From CAZSNT01 sp964607765 (GTDB lineage Bacteria; Verrucomicrobiota; Lentisphaeria; Oligosphaerales; JABHEG01), in assembly GCA_964607765.1 (NCBI GenBank), contig CAZSNT010000091.1:1-40458 (forward strand): DNA of 40,458 bases. Reading direction: 5' to 3'. This document shows positions 14,797 through 23,714 of the stretch, one piece after another. The first letter of the stretch is position 1. The number at the start of each line of letters is the position of its first letter. Both the position numbers and the translations under genes were made by a program. The notes below the pieces were generated by a model that did not search any database, had not been told where the DNA came from, and saw only the letters and a program-made list of their open reading frames with translations.

Positions 14797-17085
14797 GTGG
14801 GTAACGTGGGTAGGATCGGGTGGTATGGGTGGATCGCAGTCGCACTGGGGCTTTGGGTGGGTGCGCAACCGAATGTTCAGGGCGCTGACGCAGGGATGGA
14901 GTCCGCTGACGGGGACCGGATTCTGATGCTCTCGGACGTAACCGTCATCGGCTCGCTCGAGGCCGTGCATCACTTGCCGGCGTCCGGTGATTACCTGGAC
15001 GCGGAAGACATCGGCTTCCACAGCTACGCCAACGTGCACCAGATCCTGCGCCAGGCGCCGGGCGTCTACATCCAGGAAGAGACCGGGTTCGGACTACTCC
15101 CAAACATCAGTCTGCGCGGTGTGGACAGTCACCGCAGCCAGAAGGTCACGCTGATGGAGGACGGCATTCTGACCGCGCCGGCCGCCTATTCCGCGCCGAG
15201 TGCCTACTACTCGCCCACGGTTGGCCGCATGCACGGCCTGGAGGTGTTGAAAGGCTCGAGTCAGGTCCGTTACGGCCCGCACACAACCGGCGGCGCCGTC
15301 AACTACCTGTCCACGCCGGTCCCTGAAGAGGCCGGCGGTTCTCTGAAGATGCTGTACGGCACAGATGACGAGTTCCGCACGCACCTGACCTACGGCGGCA
15401 CGCGCGACACGGAAGCCGGGAATGTCGGCGGCTTGATAGAAGTGCACCACCACGGCAACAACGGCTTCAAGACGATCGAGCACCTGCGTTGGGACGACGA
15501 CCAGACCGGCTTCGACAAGACAGACACCATGCTGAAGCTCGCGTGGGAGCCGCGCACCGACCGTTACCAGCGCTTCGAGCTGAAGCTCGGCTACACGGAT
15601 TTCGAGGCCAACGAGACGTACCTGGGCCTGTCCGAGTCCGACTTTGCCGACGATCCGTATCAGCGCTACGCCGCCTCGCAGTTCGACGTGTTCAAGGGCT
15701 ACCACATCCGGACGCATCTGAAGCATCTCATCGAGGTGAACGAATCTCTCTCGTTGAGCAGCTCTCTGTACTACAACCGCTTCCATCGCAACTGGTACAA
15801 ACTCCACGAACTGCGCGGGGTCACCGGCGAGGTTTTGGCAGGCGGCCAGATGTCGATGGCCGAGGCCATTGCGCGCGGCGGCAACCACCTGGCCACGTTA
15901 AAAGGCGAGAACGGCGGGGTCTGGCGTGTGCGGGCCAACAACCGCGACTACGACATGTGGGGCATTCAGTCCGCGGCGCAAGTGACTTTCGACTGGCTCG
16001 ATGCGCAGCACACACTGGACGTCGGGGCCCGTTTCCACGGCGATTCAGCGGATCGCTATCAGTGGAACGACGACGTGACCGTGGACAACGCCGGCAATGT
16101 CGTGGCCGTCGCCAACGGCGCCAAAGGTGGTGCCGGGGACCGCATCGAGAGGACGCAGGCCATTGCCGTGTATGCGCAGGACGAGATCAAGCACGGCCGG
16201 CTCAGCATCACGCCGGGCGTGCGCTATGAGCACCTGCACTACAGCATGCTGGACCACACCACGGCGGACGGGACTCTCAAAGGCAACGAAAACGTGTTCG
16301 CACTCGGCGTCAATGCGAGCTACGAGATCGACGAGCAGTGGATGCTGTTCGGCGGCGTTTACCGCGGCTACTCCGTGCCGTCGCCCAACGACAACCTGAC
16401 CAAGAAACTCGAGGAAGAGACAAGCCTCAGTTACGAGCTCGGCTCGCGCTACCGCAGTGAGACCTGCACGCTGCATCTGGCCGCATTCTACACGCAGTTC
16501 GAAGACCTGATCATCGGGAGCTACGTCGGCACGGCCGCCGACACGGACAGCGAGAACGCCGGCGACATCGATGCTTACGGCCTCGAGTTCAAGGCGGAAG
16601 TCGACCCCGGCACACGCTACGGCTGGGGGTTGGGCACGCCCTTGTGGCTGGCCTACACTTACACCGACGCCACGCTGGACGGCGACAGTCAGAGCCGCGA
16701 CCCCGGATCGATCTTCGCCGGCGGCGAGAACGGCAACATGGTGCCGTACATCCCCAAGCACCAGCTCGCCATCGGAGCCGGTGTGGCGATCGGCAGGTGT
16801 CAGTGCGAGCTGGTCGCGACGTACGTCGATGACACCTACAGCACGGCGAACAACTCGTCCGCACAGGTCAATCCGGTGACCGGCGCACCCGACGCGCGTT
16901 TCGGCAAGCTGGACTCGCGCTGGGTCCTGGATCTGTCAGCCAACTACGACGTGACCGAGACTACGCGGCTGTTCTGCACCGTGACCAACCTGCTGGACGA
17001 GACCTACGTTGCCTCGCGGCACCCGCACGGCCCGCGGCCCGGTCATCCGCTGGCCGCGTTCGCCGGGGTGAAGATTCACTTCTAG
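14797..17085 (+). CDS. TonB-dependent outer-membrane receptor, FecA-like
   Basis: A 762-aa outer-membrane active-uptake receptor. A signal peptide covers about residues 1-30 (cut near VQGA). A possible TonB box lies around LSDVTVIG (45-52), followed by the plug domain (about 55-175) with NISLRGVDSHRSQKVTLMEDG and the closing VRYGPHTTGGAVNYLS. The remaining 580 residues form the beta-barrel with many aromatic turns, ending HPHGPRPGHPLAAFAGVKIHF with the C-terminal Phe used for barrel insertion. These segments are closest to FecA-type (COG4772) receptors, normally for ferric citrate. No ECF sigma/FecR pair, TonB/ExbBD or iron ABC genes are adjacent, so the substrate may be a carbohydrate or another chelate. 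The start is GTG 14797 with AAGGGAG 9 nt upstream. Confidence 0.93.
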   Translation: MGNVGRIGWYGWIAVALGLWVGAQPNVQGADAGMESADGDRILMLSDVTVIGSLEAVHHLPASGDYLDAEDIGFHSYANVHQILRQAPGVYIQEETGFGLLPNISLRGVDSHRSQKVTLMEDGILTAPAAYSAPSAYYSPTVGRMHGLEVLKGSSQVRYGPHTTGGAVNYLSTPVPEEAGGSLKMLYGTDDEFRTHLTYGGTRDTEAGNVGGLIEVHHHGNNGFKTIEHLRWDDDQTGFDKTDTMLKLAWEPRTDRYQRFELKLGYTDFEANETYLGLSESDFADDPYQRYAASQFDVFKGYHIRTHLKHLIEVNESLSLSSSLYYNRFHRNWYKLHELRGVTGEVLAGGQMSMAEAIARGGNHLATLKGENGGVWRVRANNRDYDMWGIQSAAQVTFDWLDAQHTLDVGARFHGDSADRYQWNDDVTVDNAGNVVAVANGAKGGAGDRIERTQAIAVYAQDEIKHGRLSITPGVRYEHLHYSMLDHTTADGTLKGNENVFALGVNASYEIDEQWMLFGGVYRGYSVPSPNDNLTKKLEEETSLSYELGSRYRSETCTLHLAAFYTQFEDLIIGSYVGTAADTDSENAGDIDAYGLEFKAEVDPGTRYGWGLGTPLWLAYTYTDATLDGDSQSRDPGSIFAGGENGNMVPYIPKHQLAIGAGVAIGRCQCELVATYVDDTYSTANNSSAQVNPVTGAPDARFGKLDSRWVLDLSANYDVTETTRLFCTVTNLLDETYVASRHPHGPRPGHPLAAFAGVKIHF

Positions 17086-17125
17086 CCCGGAATGCCGCTC
17101 AGTTGAGCCGTGAGCGGGGGTTGCG

Positions 17126-17146
17126 GGGCCCGACGCAGCGGGGCCC
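17126..17146. terminator. Possible bidirectional terminator hairpin
   Basis: GGGCCC (17126-17131) and GGGCCC (17141-17146) form a 6-bp stem with a 9-nt loop between the convergent ends of the TonB receptor and the ThuA gene. There is no T run, so the position is the main evidence. Confidence 0.35.
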
Positions 17147-17167
17147 TGGTCTTCGACCCGCCGTCTG

Positions 17168-18157
17168 CTACTCCGCGGGGCGCCGGAGTTCCTCGAGCAG
17201 TTCCTCAGTGCGCGCGCGGCTCCACTTGGCTGGTGGCGGCCCCAGGGCCTCAACCATCTGATCGAGTGTGGGCGTGGGTGACTCGATGCCGTGGGCAGGA
17301 ATCTCGACCTCTGCCAGCCACGCGATGGCGTTGAGAATCAGTTTGCGGAAGTCGTCGTGCACGAAGTTCCAGGCCCGATGCCCGCCTGTGAACCCGAAGC
17401 CGCGTCCGCCGTTCTCACGGTCGTAGACCCACGCCACATGCTGCCGCTCGCTGCGTTCGAGCACGGCAGCCCGCACATCGGGGTTGTTGCTGTGTGGTCC
17501 GTCCGGGCGCTTGAGTGTCGCCGCCGGCGGCAGGTCGGACAGCAGCGGTGTCACGCCGTCAAGATCGGGCCGGAACCGCATGTGGTAGTACCATTCGTCC
17601 CAAATGCGGAACGGCCTGACGCCGCGCGTGACCGGGTGATCCGGCAGGCTGCCGAAGTTCGCGGTCCAGCAAGGATTTACGGACCAGTTGGTTTCGTAGT
17701 ACCCGCCTATGGCCTTGAGCATCAGGTCGCCATGCCTCTCCGCCGATACGGTGGTCGCGTAGTGCAGAACGCCCAGGCCCACCCCTCGCTCGGTCAGTTG
17801 CTTCACCTGCTCTTCGTGCCCGTTGATCTCGTGGCCGCCCAGCCCGTCGCAGTAGAGCACGACCGCATCGGCATCCGCGAGCATGGCCGCGTCCTTGGGC
17901 CAGCCGATGCAGACGTCGACCGCCAGGCTTGGCACGGCCTGGCGGAGCCACGCAGCGATCAGCCGGCACGCCGCCTGGTGCGCGTGAGTGTCGTAACCGT
18001 GACTGTCACGCGCACCCGCCACCAACACGACGCGCCGACTCTCTGCCGGTTGCGGCGCCGGCTCAGCCGCGCTTATCGCGGCCGCGAGACCTGCTGCCGT
18101 AGCAGCCATGATCTGCCGGTGCTTCCGTGGGATAACGATCTGCCGCGCCAGTGTCAC
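17168..18157 (-). CDS. ThuA-like domain protein, exported
   Basis: A 329-aa protein with a class I glutamine-amidotransferase-like ThuA fold, linked in other bacteria to trehalose and keto-sugar utilisation. The N-terminus (LARQIVIPRKHRQ followed by IMAATAAGLAAAISAAE) is a signal peptide with an extended charged region. VVLVAGARDSHGYDTHAH begins the ThuA fold, and FGFTGGHRAWNFVHDDFRKLILNAIAWLA closes it. I place the start at GTG 18157, overlapping the TGA of the TIM-barrel gene (GTGA) with GGAGG 8 nt upstream; the open frame to 18337 is a shadow of that gene. It is the last gene of the TetR-headed operon. Biochemistry of this family is poorly settled. Confidence 0.88.
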   Translation of the reverse strand: MTLARQIVIPRKHRQIMAATAAGLAAAISAAEPAPQPAESRRVVLVAGARDSHGYDTHAHQAACRLIAAWLRQAVPSLAVDVCIGWPKDAAMLADADAVVLYCDGLGGHEINGHEEQVKQLTERGVGLGVLHYATTVSAERHGDLMLKAIGGYYETNWSVNPCWTANFGSLPDHPVTRGVRPFRIWDEWYYHMRFRPDLDGVTPLLSDLPPAATLKRPDGPHSNNPDVRAAVLERSERQHVAWVYDRENGGRGFGFTGGHRAWNFVHDDFRKLILNAIAWLAEVEIPAHGIESPTPTLDQMVEALGPPPAKWSRARTEELLEELRRPAE

Positions 18158-19023
18158 TTGTCCTCCGGAATCCCGAGCTCGGCCATGGTTGCCCTGACCC
18201 AGGCCAGCGACTTCTCGATCATGGGGCCGCCGTCGCCCTCGCACTCCATGCTCAGCGTGCCGGTGTAGCCGTGGTCGCGGAGCATGCCGAGGCACGTCTT
18301 GATGTTGTCGGCGTTCGCGCCGTCGCCGATAGCGCATTGGCTCACCGCGATCCCCGTCTGGTCGCCGCGCACGGCGGCGGCGAGCGACTCGCTCACATCC
18401 TTCACATGCACGTGGTCCACGCGATCGATGAAGCGCTTGAGGAACGCGACCGGATCCTGGCCCGCAATGAACGTATTGCCCGTGTCCATGTTCATGCGCA
18501 GGTACGGGCTGTCAGAGAACGCGAACATCCGCGCCATCATGTCAGGGTTCGTGGTGAAGTAGCCATGGACCTCGACAGTGACCACAATTTCATGGGCCTC
18601 CGCGACTTCCAGGATCTGCTCGTAGCTGCGCTTCATCAGCCCCATGGCTTCGTCGTCGTCCAGCCCTTCCGGTTTGTGCAGCCCGTCCGTGGTGGCCACG
18701 CGCGGGCAGCCGGCCAGCTTCGCCCAGCGGATCGCGTTCATCACGTAAGGCACGCCGCGGTAGCCGCCGTCCTTGCCGGAGAGCGGGAACGCCGCGTCGA
18801 TCTGCGAGAGCTCGACGCCATACCCGTCCATCTTGCGGCGCAGCAGCGCGGGATCTTCGTACAACGCCACGTGCGGCTGATAGCCCAGGCCGTGGATCCA
18901 GCTCACGCCGTCGATGACCCCGCACTCGATGGCGTGGACATCGTTCTTCTGCGCCCACTGCAGGCACGCCTCGAAGCTCTGGTACGATGTGTTGAACGCA
19001 TCCGTGTGAAACCCGATTCTCAT
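18154..19023 (-). CDS. Sugar phosphate isomerase/epimerase-type TIM barrel (AP_endonuc_2 family)
   Basis: A 289-aa xylose-isomerase-like TIM barrel. Probable divalent-metal ligands follow the family pattern: Glu151 (VTVEVHG), Asp180 (MNMDTGN), His206 (VDHVHVKD) and Glu260 (LSMECEG). No signal peptide, so cytoplasmic. The start is ATG 19023 with GAAGGAG upstream (spacing about 10 nt); the open frame up to 19821 is a shadow of the preceding gene. Members isomerise or epimerise sugars, and some hydrate or cleave 3-keto-glycoside intermediates. Its position after an oxidoreductase and before a ThuA gene fits such a role, but the substrate cannot be read from sequence. It overlaps the ThuA gene by 4 bp. 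Confidence 0.9.
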   Translation of the reverse strand: MRIGFHTDAFNTSYQSFEACLQWAQKNDVHAIECGVIDGVSWIHGLGYQPHVALYEDPALLRRKMDGYGVELSQIDAAFPLSGKDGGYRGVPYVMNAIRWAKLAGCPRVATTDGLHKPEGLDDDEAMGLMKRSYEQILEVAEAHEIVVTVEVHGYFTTNPDMMARMFAFSDSPYLRMNMDTGNTFIAGQDPVAFLKRFIDRVDHVHVKDVSESLAAAVRGDQTGIAVSQCAIGDGANADNIKTCLGMLRDHGYTGTLSMECEGDGGPMIEKSLAWVRATMAELGIPEDK

Positions 19024-19097
19024 TTGGCTCGATCTCCTTCGTTCAGGACTCAAAAAGACGTCTGACCGGGGACGCTGCTCCGGTTGTGGCGCCGCCC

Positions 19098-19184
19098 GGT
19101 CGCCGGAAGCCGCCGCCCGGAGAGCGGCGCTCCGTCCGGGCTGGTCGCCGGAAGCCGCCGCCCGGAGAGCGGCGCTACGTCCGG
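19098..19184. repeat. 45-bp tandem repeat with hairpin core (family C)
   Basis: Two units (19098-19142 and 19143-19184) of GGTCGCCGGAAGCCGCCGCC followed by CGGAGAGCGGCGCTNCGTCCGG, differing at one base. Each contains a GCCGC/GCGGC stem. The 3' part (GGAGAGCGGCGCTACG) matches the end of family A elements (GGAGAGCCGGGCTACG). They lie in the 173-bp spacer between the HEAT-ThuA and TIM-barrel genes. Confidence 0.75.
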
Positions 19185-19196
19185 TTTGTTTCGGGG

Positions 19197-22100
19197 TCAC
19201 TTCCGTGCTACGGGCTCCGACCTCGCCACCCACGCGGTGGCGCGCCGGAACAGCTCGGCCACGGGTGCGTTGCTCAGCGCCGGCGCGTTGTGGCCCAGCG
19301 GACAGTGCAGTACGCGCCCCTTGCCGTACGTGAAAACAAAGACCATGGGATAGGCCTTCCTGTCGACTTTGGACACCGCCGACGCGAGCACGGTCATGGG
19401 CGTGTCGCCCTCCAGGCACGTGTAGAGCTCGTCGGTCGTCCGGAAGTCGCTCATGCCGCGGGTAACCGGGTGGTCGACCGGCTCGAAGTTCACGGTGAAC
19501 TCGCCGAACGGGTCGTGGCCGCGCAGCTTCGGGTTCCACACCTGCCCGGCCAGCTTCACGAAGTCGCCCTTGAACTCCTGGAACGCGCCCCCGGCAAAGT
19601 GCACCAGCACCAGGCCACCGCCCTTTTCGACAAAGGACGCCAGGTTGTCGTAGCCCTCGCGCCCGGGCAGCTTCGGGTCGTAATTCTTGAAGTGCATGAC
19701 GACTGCCGCGTACTCGTGCAGTTTGGGCGAGCGCAGGAACGCCAGGTCCTCTTCCACATCCACGGCGAGGCGCGTGTCTTTCGACAGCTCCTGCTCGAGC
19801 GCGGGCGTGGTGAGCCGCCACTTGTGCCCCTTGTAGTCCTCGCCTGTCTGCAGCAGAATGCGCTTCGCGTTGGGATCACGCGGCTTGGGTTTCACGACCG
19901 GCTCCTCCTTCGGTTTGGCGTCTGACTCGAGCAACCAGATCTCGCTCAGCACGGCGTTTGGCCCGCCGGACTGGCGGATCTCGATCGGCATCTTGCCGGA
20001 CTTGTAGGCGGAGCCGGGCGCGTCCAGCACGAGCGTGGCAGGCGCCTGTTTCCCCTTCTTGTAGCTGGGCAGCGGGGTCGGCTTCAGCACCTGCTGTCCG
20101 GACAAGCGCACGCTCTGCACGCGGCCGTTCCCGTCGTAATCCCACCATGTGAGTCCGACTCGGTACGACTTCTGTGGATCGAGCCCGGACGCTTCCACCC
20201 CCAGAACGCTGCCGAACGCAATCGTTCCAGCCCGAAGGTCGGCGTGTCGCTCCGACCCGGCCCAGACCCAAGGCTTGCCCGCGGTGATGCGCAGCCGCGG
20301 CTTGCGTTTCGCGCCGTCACGCTGGTCCGGGCCGCAGTCGAGGTAAGCCACGATGCGCCAGCCCTTTTCTGCGGACTTCGCAAGTTCTTCCGTACGTCTG
20401 GCACTGCGCTCGGGCACGCGTGTCAGCGCGAGCCTGTCCGCCTTCCCTCCTACCATGCCGTCACGTCGCTTCTTCGCCCAGTCTTTCACGGCCTCATCGT
20501 CCGACAGTTCGGTCAGCTGCTCAACGATGTCGAGCTGGTCCGCGGCCGATCCGATCTTTTGATCGACAAGCCGCATCAACCCGCGCACCGCGAGCGTGTG
20601 CGCGATCTTGTCTTCTTTGTTCTCCGCGAGTGCCACCAAGCCATCCGTGGCGCCGATGTCCGGCCACGCGGCCAAGGCCCGAATCGCTTCCAGGCGCAGT
20701 TCGGCGTTGTCCTGCTTCAGCGCGCTCTGAACGATCGCTAACGCATCCTCGCCGCCGAGCCGGGCCAGAATGCGCGGCACGCTCGCCTTGGCCGCGGCCG
20801 GCGCGGCGCTCCGCCACAACGCGGCCAGGCTCTGCAGCTGCTTGTCCGCGTTCGCAGACCGTCGCCCGACAGCGGCGATTGCGTCCTCAAGAGCACGCCG
20901 ACTGCTCAAACCCAGATCCGTCTGGAGATGCTGAATGAGTTTGGCGGAGTCCGCACCTGTGGCAACCTTCCCCAAGGCCCTGAACACGCTCTTGCGCAAT
21001 ACGGGCTTGCTCGCCGCCAGTTCCCAGAGCACGGGGACGAGTCCGGCGGAGCCGCGCTGCACGGCCACGTCGATGAACACGTCGCTGGTCTTGTCGTCGC
21101 CGTCTTTGAGTCCGGTGAGGATTGCGCCGTCCACTCCGTCCGCACGGAGTCGCGCCAGGCTTGCTACGGCCGTCTCACGCATCTGACCGGTGCTGGCCGC
21201 AGCCAGCCGCGCCAGGATCTCGACATGTGTCCCGTCGCCCACCAGCCCGATCGCGCGTGTGGCCGCCAGGCGAACCGGGGCGTCGGCCGACTTCAGGCTT
21301 GCCACGGCAACCGGCAGCACCTTGGGCTCGCCGTTCGCGGCCAGCACATCCAGCACGCGTGCCTGCGTGGCGGGCGACAGTGCGTCCAGCGTGGCGAGTA
21401 CAGCGCCTACATCCCCGCTCGCAGCGGCCTGCGGCAGCAGGTTGGCAGCCGCTCCGGCAAGGCGGGGCTGATCCGACGCCATTGCTTCGATCACACGCAC
21501 GGCAGCTTGCGCATGTCCGGCCGCGATCATGCCCTGCAGCACGGCGCCTCGCTGTGGGGCGGACAGATCCGCCTGCCACAACGCGTCGCAGAGCTGTTGG
21601 GCGAGCGCTCCGTTGTTGCTCTGTGCGAGGCGCTGGATACAGCGCAGTTGCGCGCCGGTGACAGACACGGACGCAGGCTTCGGTCCCAGCTTGAGTAACG
21701 CTTCTGCCGCGGCCGTGTTCCCGATCTCGCCCAATGCCCACGCGGCTGCTTCTGCAACAGGCCCACCGCCGTTGCCGAGCCGGCCGGCCAGCACGGTTGC
21801 GGAGTCCGCATTCTGCAGCGTGCCCAGCGCCGTGATGATGTCGGGCTGTGCTGCCGCGGGCGCTTTTCCGAGTGCATTGCGGAGTTCGCGGCACGCCGCG
21901 TCGCCGCCGATTCCCACCAAGGCGAAGCACGCCATCTGCACGCTGCGAACATCCCCCTTTGCCAGGAGAGTCGCAACGGCCGGGACCTGCACCGCACTGC
22001 CCACGCGCGCCAGCTGCTGACAGGCAAAGAGCTTGGCGTCGTCCGTGCCATTCTGCAGGACAGTGGCGAGGCGTGCGGCTGCCTGTTGCCGCGGCTGCTG

Positions 22101-22271
22101 CTTTGCGGACGCTTGGCCGATGTGAATCTCGAGCAGCAGCAAGGCTGCCCGGCTTTCCCCTTCCTTGTAGGCGGGGATCTGTTTCCAGGCTTGCTCAACG
22201 GTCAGGTCGGCGGCGTGTGCGGACACCGCGAACACGATCGCGGCGGCTATCAGCAGGATGGTCTTTGTCAT
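19197..22271 (-). CDS. Exported HEAT-repeat protein with C-terminal ThuA domain
   Basis: A 1024-aa exported protein. The signal peptide is residues 1-20 (MTKTILLIAAAIVFAVSAHA). A long alpha-solenoid of HEAT-type repeats runs from about 25 to 590 (repeated patterns like AAWALGEIGNTAAAEALLKL). A beta-rich segment at about 610-790 contains LTWWDYDGNGRVQSVRLSG and IEIRQSGGPNAVLSEIWLLE. Residues 803-1024 form a ThuA domain (KRILLQTGEDYKGHKW, VVMHFKNYD, GLVLVHFAGGAF, DHPVTRG, YGKGRVLHCPLGH). The start is ATG 22271 with AAAGGAGA 5 nt upstream, after a tandem-repeat leader. It is the third gene of the TetR operon. The HEAT scaffold suggests binding of a partner or polymer; the ThuA domain suggests sugar chemistry. 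Confidence 0.88.
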   Translation of the reverse strand: MTKTILLIAAAIVFAVSAHAADLTVEQAWKQIPAYKEGESRAALLLLEIHIGQASAKQQPRQQAAARLATVLQNGTDDAKLFACQQLARVGSAVQVPAVATLLAKGDVRSVQMACFALVGIGGDAACRELRNALGKAPAAAQPDIITALGTLQNADSATVLAGRLGNGGGPVAEAAAWALGEIGNTAAAEALLKLGPKPASVSVTGAQLRCIQRLAQSNNGALAQQLCDALWQADLSAPQRGAVLQGMIAAGHAQAAVRVIEAMASDQPRLAGAAANLLPQAAASGDVGAVLATLDALSPATQARVLDVLAANGEPKVLPVAVASLKSADAPVRLAATRAIGLVGDGTHVEILARLAAASTGQMRETAVASLARLRADGVDGAILTGLKDGDDKTSDVFIDVAVQRGSAGLVPVLWELAASKPVLRKSVFRALGKVATGADSAKLIQHLQTDLGLSSRRALEDAIAAVGRRSANADKQLQSLAALWRSAAPAAAKASVPRILARLGGEDALAIVQSALKQDNAELRLEAIRALAAWPDIGATDGLVALAENKEDKIAHTLAVRGLMRLVDQKIGSAADQLDIVEQLTELSDDEAVKDWAKKRRDGMVGGKADRLALTRVPERSARRTEELAKSAEKGWRIVAYLDCGPDQRDGAKRKPRLRITAGKPWVWAGSERHADLRAGTIAFGSVLGVEASGLDPQKSYRVGLTWWDYDGNGRVQSVRLSGQQVLKPTPLPSYKKGKQAPATLVLDAPGSAYKSGKMPIEIRQSGGPNAVLSEIWLLESDAKPKEEPVVKPKPRDPNAKRILLQTGEDYKGHKWRLTTPALEQELSKDTRLAVDVEEDLAFLRSPKLHEYAAVVMHFKNYDPKLPGREGYDNLASFVEKGGGLVLVHFAGGAFQEFKGDFVKLAGQVWNPKLRGHDPFGEFTVNFEPVDHPVTRGMSDFRTTDELYTCLEGDTPMTVLASAVSKVDRKAYPMVFVFTYGKGRVLHCPLGHNAPALSNAPVAELFRRATAWVARSEPVARK

Positions 22272-22290
22272 GAGGGTCTCCTTTGTCGAC

Positions 22291-22330
22291 CGCAATCGAC
22301 TGCAATCGACTGCAATCGACTGCAATCGAA
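22291..22330. repeat. 10-bp tandem repeat in the leader of the HEAT-ThuA gene
   Basis: Four consecutive 10-bp units (CGCAATCGAC, TGCAATCGAC twice, TGCAATCGAA) lie 20 bp before the start codon, in the 99-bp spacer after the oxidoreductase gene. The period equals one helical turn, so a protein could bind the same face repeatedly; simple slippage would give the same pattern. Confidence 0.8.
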
Positions 22331-22370
22331 AACGTGCAACGCCAATCGGGCAGAGGTACGCTACGGCGTG

Positions 22371-23696
22371 CTATACCCGCCAGGGACTGCGCATGGTGCG
22401 GACCAGCATGCGGTTCGCGGCGACGTCGTCAATGAACTGCTCGGTATCCCAATCCCAGACCACTTTGCGGCGGAGCCGGGTTGCGATGTCCGCAACGATG
22501 GTCAGCGCGGTGGCACGGTGGCACGCTTCGACCGTCGCGACCGGGTCGCGGCGGGCCCTGACGCTCTCAAAGAAATCCTGATGGTGGTGTCGTGACTGCT
22601 GCAGACGCACATCACCTGGCTTCAGGGCGGTTTTCAACAGCGCGGGATCGCTGGCGGTGATTCGGCCGCGGTTAACGTGGACCCAACCGTCTTCGCCGAT
22701 GAAGCGGCAGCCTTGGCCGTGCCCTTTGCTGTTGTCGACGAAGTTGAGGCGCAGGCCGCCCGCCGTGGTGATGGTCACGTCCCAGGAGTGGGAGACATCC
22801 GCGGTACCGTTAAAGAACTGCGCCGTTCCCTCCACCTCGACGCGGCCTTGGTGCAGTTCCGGCATACCCCACATGGCGATGTCCATGTGGTGCACGCCCC
22901 ACGACACAACCCAGCCCACGCAGTAGTCGTAGACGAAGTACCACTGGTAGGAGCAGAGCCCCTGCCGGTACGGCTTCCACTGCGCCGGGCCGAGCCACAG
23001 GTCGTAGTCCAACTCCTCCGGAACCGGAACAACGGGCCAGGCACCCGGCCGTGCCCGGCCTTTGCCGCCCGGCACACCGACGTGCACGGTGTGGACTTTG
23101 CCGAGGTAGCCGTTGCGCGCCAGCTCGCAGGCGAGCCGGAACTTGGGGTCGGAACGCTGCTGTGTACCAGCCTGGAACACGCAACCGTGCCGGCGTACCG
23201 TGTCGACCAGCGCTCGGCCTTCCGGGATTGTGTGGGTCAGTGATTTCTCGCCGTAGACGTCCTTGCCTGCCGCGGCCGCCATTCCCATCTGCACGCCGTG
23301 CCAGTTCTCGGGCGAGGCGATGAGCACGGCGTCGATGTCCGGGCGTGCGACGAGTTCACGGAAATCCTGCGTCATGTCGCAGCCTTTGTAGGTCCCCGCG
23401 CCGCGTTGCTTGGCGTAGTGCCTGTCAGCCGCGTGCTTCACCTTCTCACACTTGGAGCGATACACGTCACACACCGCGATGAGCTGCGACTGCGGCATCT
23501 GCATGGCTGCCCTGGCGTGGCCGCCGCCGCGCGCGCCGAGCCCGATCACGCCGCAGGCAATGCGGTTGCTCGGCGCGTTGGCACCGAAGACGGACGAGGG
23601 CAGGACGGTCGGGAAGGCAATCGCCGAAGCAGCCGTGCCGAGGAAGCGTCTGCGGGAGACGGTCGAGGCGGTGTTGCGGGATTTGTCCGGCTTCAT
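22371..23696 (-). CDS. Tat-exported Gfo/Idh/MocA-family oxidoreductase
   Basis: A 441-aa NAD(P)-dependent sugar oxidoreductase. The Tat signal SRRRFLG (14-20) precedes a hydrophobic stretch ending near VFGA (39), so the folded enzyme with bound cofactor is probably exported. The Rossmann motif GVIGLGARGGGH lies at 49-60. EKSLTHT (150-156) corresponds to the catalytic EKP motif of the family, with Ser in place of Pro. The C-terminal half contains the usual open beta sheet (WGVHHMDIAMWG and HHHQDFFESVRAR). Start ATG 23696 has GGGAG 8 nt upstream. It follows tetR by 18 bp. Family members oxidise sugar C3 hydroxyls among others; the substrate here is unknown. Confidence 0.93.
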   Translation of the reverse strand: MKPDKSRNTASTVSRRRFLGTAASAIAFPTVLPSSVFGANAPSNRIACGVIGLGARGGGHARAAMQMPQSQLIAVCDVYRSKCEKVKHAADRHYAKQRGAGTYKGCDMTQDFRELVARPDIDAVLIASPENWHGVQMGMAAAAGKDVYGEKSLTHTIPEGRALVDTVRRHGCVFQAGTQQRSDPKFRLACELARNGYLGKVHTVHVGVPGGKGRARPGAWPVVPVPEELDYDLWLGPAQWKPYRQGLCSYQWYFVYDYCVGWVVSWGVHHMDIAMWGMPELHQGRVEVEGTAQFFNGTADVSHSWDVTITTAGGLRLNFVDNSKGHGQGCRFIGEDGWVHVNRGRITASDPALLKTALKPGDVRLQQSRHHHQDFFESVRARRDPVATVEACHRATALTIVADIATRLRRKVVWDWDTEQFIDDVAANRMLVRTMRSPWRV

Positions 23697-23714
23697 GTCA
23701 GTTACTCCCAGGAA

